Shown in pieces: positions 24,630 to 27,650 of a stretch of 27,650 nt of DNA (position 1 is the first letter of the stretch; each line of letters opens with the position of its first letter). A program made the translations under genes and the position numbers. The DNA comes from Pirellulaceae bacterium. GTDB lineage: Bacteria; Planctomycetota; Planctomycetia; Pirellulales; Pirellulaceae. Below the pieces are notes generated by a model. The model made no database searches. It was not told where the DNA came from and saw only the letters and a list, made by a program, of their open reading frames with translations. Location: the NCBI GenBank assembly GCA_013002105.1, contig JABDKS010000580.1, positions 1 to 27,650 on the forward strand, read 5' to 3'.

Positions 24630-24850
24630 TTATGCTGCTCGCTGGTCCCGCATCAAAATCTCCACATCGTTTCGGGCAACGTCATCCAGGCAATGATTCT
24701 TCGATCCCTATCACGATATCGGGAAGAACACGCAGCTTTTCAAATGGCTCGACGATGTCGTAGGTCGTGTCACTCTTGAAATCCGGATCGGGAAAAGTGA
24801 AACCCTGCCATGACCGCATCGATCATTTCCACTTCGCACAAGACTTGCAC
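24630..24850 (-). pseudogene. Frameshifted remnant of a small gene
   Basis: Reading the reverse strand, three short frames join into one plausible protein if two single-base shifts are allowed. From 24850, VEMIDAVMAGFHF runs into a T4 run near 24793; the next frame continues PDPDFKSDTTYDIVEPFEKL, then RVLPDIVIGIEESLPG and stops at 24682; a second shift near 24687 restores DDVARNDVEILMRDQRAA, ending at TAA 24630-24632. The two shifts are consistent with single-base changes in short runs. The protein would be about 70 residues, acidic and soluble. It is not recognised. Alternatively the middle frame is an intact 45-codon gene from ATG 24819 and the flanks are chance. Confidence 0.42.
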
Positions 24851-24913
24851 CTATCGACGGGGTTACAATAGCGGCCGACCCCATCCGACCGTCCCTCTCG
24901 AAAGCAAAAGCCG

Positions 24914-25930
24914 ATGAATTCGAGTGCAGTCGTGACACGCAAAGATTATTTGATGAACTTTGTGAGTTTGGCGGTAACAGTGTTGCTCGTCACGGGCCTG
25001 ATCCAGCCAGGTGGATCTGGTTCGATTGCCAATGCGCAGACAGATTCAGCAAATCGCAACCAAGACGACGCCGAGGATCGTGAGTCAATCGGCGACTGGC
25101 GTGAAATGGAAGACCGATTTCGTGAGTTGATCATTGCCGAAGCGGTTCGCTTTGATTCGGATGTTCAGCTACAAGCGATTGAAATCGTCAAGCAGCGCAA
25201 ACTGCAGTCACCCAAATTCGACGATGCAATTCGCCGTGCCATGACGATTAATGACGAAAGTACGGACATCTGGCCCAACGTTCGCAACGCCATGACACTG
25301 AAACCCTTTTCGACTATCACGCAAAGCGACTGGATCGAATTGTGCCTGAATGTCCTTGCACGCGAACAATCGCGGTATCGCCAATTGTCAGCGAACTATA
25401 GCACCGCCGTCGCCATCAATCTTTTTAAAAATGCACGCGGCGGCGATTCAAAAGAACGCGTCCCGACAGAATTGATCATCGACCAGCTGAGTAAATCACC
25501 GAAAATTCTTGCACAACAGCTTCAAGAACGGCTCGACGACGCGGATCGCTCTGCACTCATGTGCGCAGTCGCCGCTTTGACGGACGCGGAGGGCGCCGGG
25601 CTTGTAACGCCGCTGATGGAGGCTGCCAAGTCAAAGGATGCCGTCATCAAAAAAACTGCGATCGCATCATTGAACCATATTCTAGTTCAGTTGGAGAAGA
25701 ATCGAGTTGTGTCGTCGATCCCCGATGCCGTCGCGCTGACGGAGACCAATTCTAAACTTGTTCGCTACGCCGCCAAAATCGTGAGCCGTTACGATACCAA
25801 CGACGATCGAGTCCTGACCGAGGATGAGTGGGATAAGATGCTAATGAACCCACTGAAAGCGGATGCCAATGGTGACGACAAAATCTCCATCAATGAATAC
25901 GCGCAATGGATGGAAAGCCGCAGCAAATAG
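24914..25930 (+). CDS. Secreted HEAT-like protein with EF-hands
   Basis: A 338-residue exported protein. The N-terminus is a signal peptide (MNFVSLAVTVLLVTGLI, ending at NAQ), with an alternative ATG 13 codons earlier (24914) that is used here. Residues about 60-285 are helical, with repeated Leu/Ile helices like ARM or HEAT units (SALMCAVAALTDAEGAGLV, then VTPLMEAAKSKDAVIKKTAI and ASLNHILVQLEK). The C-terminus has two EF-hand loops, DTNDDRVLTEDE at 294-305 and DANGDDKISINE at 317-328, both with correct Asp, Asp/Asn and Glu positions, so it should bind calcium. Calcium-binding secreted proteins are frequent in planctomycetes. The function is unknown. It follows the radical SAM gene by 290 bases. 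Confidence 0.78.
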   Translation: MNSSAVVTRKDYLMNFVSLAVTVLLVTGLIQPGGSGSIANAQTDSANRNQDDAEDRESIGDWREMEDRFRELIIAEAVRFDSDVQLQAIEIVKQRKLQSPKFDDAIRRAMTINDESTDIWPNVRNAMTLKPFSTITQSDWIELCLNVLAREQSRYRQLSANYSTAVAINLFKNARGGDSKERVPTELIIDQLSKSPKILAQQLQERLDDADRSALMCAVAALTDAEGAGLVTPLMEAAKSKDAVIKKTAIASLNHILVQLEKNRVVSSIPDAVALTETNSKLVRYAAKIVSRYDTNDDRVLTEDEWDKMLMNPLKADANGDDKISINEYAQWMESRSK

Positions 25931-25980
25931 ACCGCTGCGCTGCCGGCACCGCGTTTCCGCGTTGGTGTGATCCGGTCTTG

Positions 25981-27650
25981 TCACGAAATGTTTTCCGCCA
26001 ACGTGTCACTCAACACTAAGAAGGCATCCGACAACGTTCCAAGGGTCCCGACAGTCGCTGTCGCGGGCTCCACACCGGACGACTCGTCCGACCATTGATC
26101 CATCACTCGATCAATCGCTGCTGGCCAACCGACAGGAACGACCTCGGTCGCGGGTAACTGCGATTGACCCATATATCGATGGGCTGAAACGAACATGGTT
26201 TCGTTACTCCTCCCATCGATGTGCGGACCCAACGGTCCGACGGTCCCAGCGATCATCTCGCCCTGCGGTACGTCTTCTGGGGGGACAAAAGCCAGGTCAG
26301 ACAAAATATTGATGACAGTCAATATGTCCAGCGGAGTCAACAGCCCGTCGCCCGATGCGTCGTAAAATGCGTTCTCGAATTCATCGAGCGACGTCGGTGG
26401 CGAAAGCGGACCTGTTCCGAATGTTGCCTTGTTGATCACAGCGATGATATCCGCCGGCGTGACATCGCCACTGCGGTTGATATCCCCCGGCATCAATTCG
26501 TTCTGCCACGGCGACTCACTGATCACATGCAGTGCCGACTGACCCGATCGAATGACTTGTGCGAACTCGACGCCAACCATGACCGGAGACTCACTCACTG
26601 CGTCACCGGAAAAATTCAGCGACTGATTCTTTGACAATCGAATCACGATCGTTCCGTCGGAGCCAACAATCAGTGACAGGGACTGACCGTCAATCATTAC
26701 CTCGGTTTCCCTGCTGATCGGCAACGTCACCTCCTCGAATCCACTCACGCGACCGTCCAACAACGCCACCAAGTCGACGGTCGATCCCTCTAGATCGATC
26801 ACTAATTGGTCGTGCCCCGCACCGCCACGGATCAATGTGAACCGATCGCCCCGTAGCACAGCCCGGTCATCGCCATCTGACAAATCTACGAGTACCGGTC
26901 CAGTAGTATGAAGCAATGGATCAATCGTGACCGTCTGGGAGAGCTGATTCGTACGCACATCAATGCCGTCGGTCGTGGCAAAGGCATCGAAAGCGACGCC
27001 GGCACCTTCCTCGATCAAATAGACTTTCGATTCATCGTCGGCGACGCGAAACGACTCGATCTGATAATCGTGGATCATCACATCGACCGTGGTATCACTT
27101 GCACTCGTGAAATCTGGATCGGACGTCGCTGTGTCAATATTCAATTGAATCGTTGACGTCACATCCCCCTCGACCAACCAATCAGCCAACCCATGAACAT
27201 CTAGGGTTTGCGCAACATTCCAAGATTCAGGGGTAAACATCAGACGCGTTGCAGACACAACCAATTGGTCGTTGTCGAAATTGACATCAACGGCCACGTC
27301 GCCGCTGGGTTGCGATCCGAGTCGAATCGAAATTTGGTCATCACCCTGCGTCTCGGTTACTTCGGTAACGCCGTCGGACTGATCAACGACGATTCCGATC
27401 ATTTCATCGTCAATAATTTCAATCGTCGCCGTTGCGACATTAAAAGCGTTGGCTGTGCCTCGAATCGTAACCGTTCGATCACCGTCATTAGCAAAGTTAT
27501 CGATCACGCCAATTGGTACGACCACTGACCGCATCCCGACAGGAATCGTCGCGTGATCGTCGAGCAATAGGTCGGGTGATCCAGGCTCCGAATCGGTTGT
27601 CAGCTGGAGCGTCAACGGGACGGCAAGATTAGCGGTATTACGGTGAATCA
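25981..27650 (-). CDS. Large surface protein with Calx-beta-like and dockerin domains (5' end outside window)
   Basis: The C-terminal 556 residues of a protein whose start lies beyond the window: the frame stays open to the last base, and the codons before TTG 27615 (HRNTANLAVP) continue a domain. The first part matches the Calx-beta edge seen in planctomycete surface proteins (LTLQLTTDSEPGSPDLLL, then TIPVGMRSVVVPIGVIDN). A second such domain follows (SIRLGSQPSGDVAVDVNF, then LMFTPESWNVAQTLDVHG). A haemolysin-like or bacterial-adhesin Asp/Gly region (VDLSDGDDRAVLRGDRF; RGGAGHDQLVIDLEG) is next. Two calcium-loop halves of a type I dockerin close it: DINRSGDVTPADIIAVINKA and DASGDGLLTPLDILTVINIL. 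A tail of about 100 residues follows. It is likely exported and attached to the surface. Confidence 0.85.
   Translation of the reverse strand, partial: IHRNTANLAVPLTLQLTTDSEPGSPDLLLDDHATIPVGMRSVVVPIGVIDNFANDGDRTVTIRGTANAFNVATATIEIIDDEMIGIVVDQSDGVTEVTETQGDDQISIRLGSQPSGDVAVDVNFDNDQLVVSATRLMFTPESWNVAQTLDVHGLADWLVEGDVTSTIQLNIDTATSDPDFTSASDTTVDVMIHDYQIESFRVADDESKVYLIEEGAGVAFDAFATTDGIDVRTNQLSQTVTIDPLLHTTGPVLVDLSDGDDRAVLRGDRFTLIRGGAGHDQLVIDLEGSTVDLVALLDGRVSGFEEVTLPISRETEVMIDGQSLSLIVGSDGTIVIRLSKNQSLNFSGDAVSESPVMVGVEFAQVIRSGQSALHVISESPWQNELMPGDINRSGDVTPADIIAVINKATFGTGPLSPPTSLDEFENAFYDASGDGLLTPLDILTVINILSDLAFVPPEDVPQGEMIAGTVGPLGPHIDGRSNETMFVSAHRYMGQSQLPATEVVPVGWPAAIDRVMDQWSDESSGVEPATATVGTLGTLSDAFLVLSDTLAENIS

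Overview
The window looks like chromosomal DNA of a planctomycete of the Pirellulaceae/Rhodopirellula type. The evidence is gene content: an ECF sigma factor of the planctomycete type followed by a zinc-ribbon Ser/Thr kinase with many membrane segments, a WD40 protein, a secreted protein combining Calx-beta-like and dockerin parts, EF-hand and secreted low-complexity proteins, a Flp-type pilin, sparse Shine-Dalgarno sites, and long gaps between short transcription units. No rRNA, tRNA, CRISPR array, integrase or transposase was seen.

Layout. 1-3600: a non-coding stretch, a Flp/Fap-type pilin (615-806), a reverse-strand GMC oxidoreductase of the cholesterol-oxidase type with a Tat-like leader and a ferredoxin-like cysteine cluster (852-2732), then about 870 bases without a gene. 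3599-7702: a compact three-gene module on the + strand consisting of a small secreted beta-rich protein, a lipoprotein secretin with a basic tail, and a secreted protein that looks like several Ig-like or chaperone-like domains. This is the best candidate for an undescribed surface or secretion system. 7726-9940: a reverse-strand cardiolipin synthase and a small PGPGW-type membrane protein. 10100-12880: reverse-strand genes for a Gly/Asp repeat secreted protein, a secreted unknown with a 65-residue helical protein upstream, and a DUF421/YetF-type membrane protein.

12881-15700: a low-density region with an inverted intergenic repeat, two tiny membrane-peptide genes (24 and 30 codons), a 353-residue low-complexity secreted protein and a strong intrinsic terminator. 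15700-17678: a lipoprotein thioredoxin converging on an endonuclease/exonuclease/phosphatase-family gene, then a CDP-alcohol phosphatidyltransferase. 17731-22762: ECF sigma factor, Ser/Thr kinase and WD40 protein, all on + and closely spaced, probably one signalling unit. 22969-24624: a B12-binding radical SAM enzyme of the HpnP-like layout. 24630-24850: traces of a frameshifted small gene on the reverse strand. 24914-25930: a secreted HEAT-like/EF-hand protein. 25981-end: the 3' part of a large reverse-strand Calx-beta/dockerin protein that runs off the window.

Functionally, three themes recur: the cell surface (secretin module, pilin, dockerin protein), membrane phospholipids (cardiolipin synthase, CDP-alcohol transferase, possibly the phosphatase-family enzyme) and signalling (ECF, kinase, WD40). 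All assignments rest on reading motifs by eye; no database search was run.
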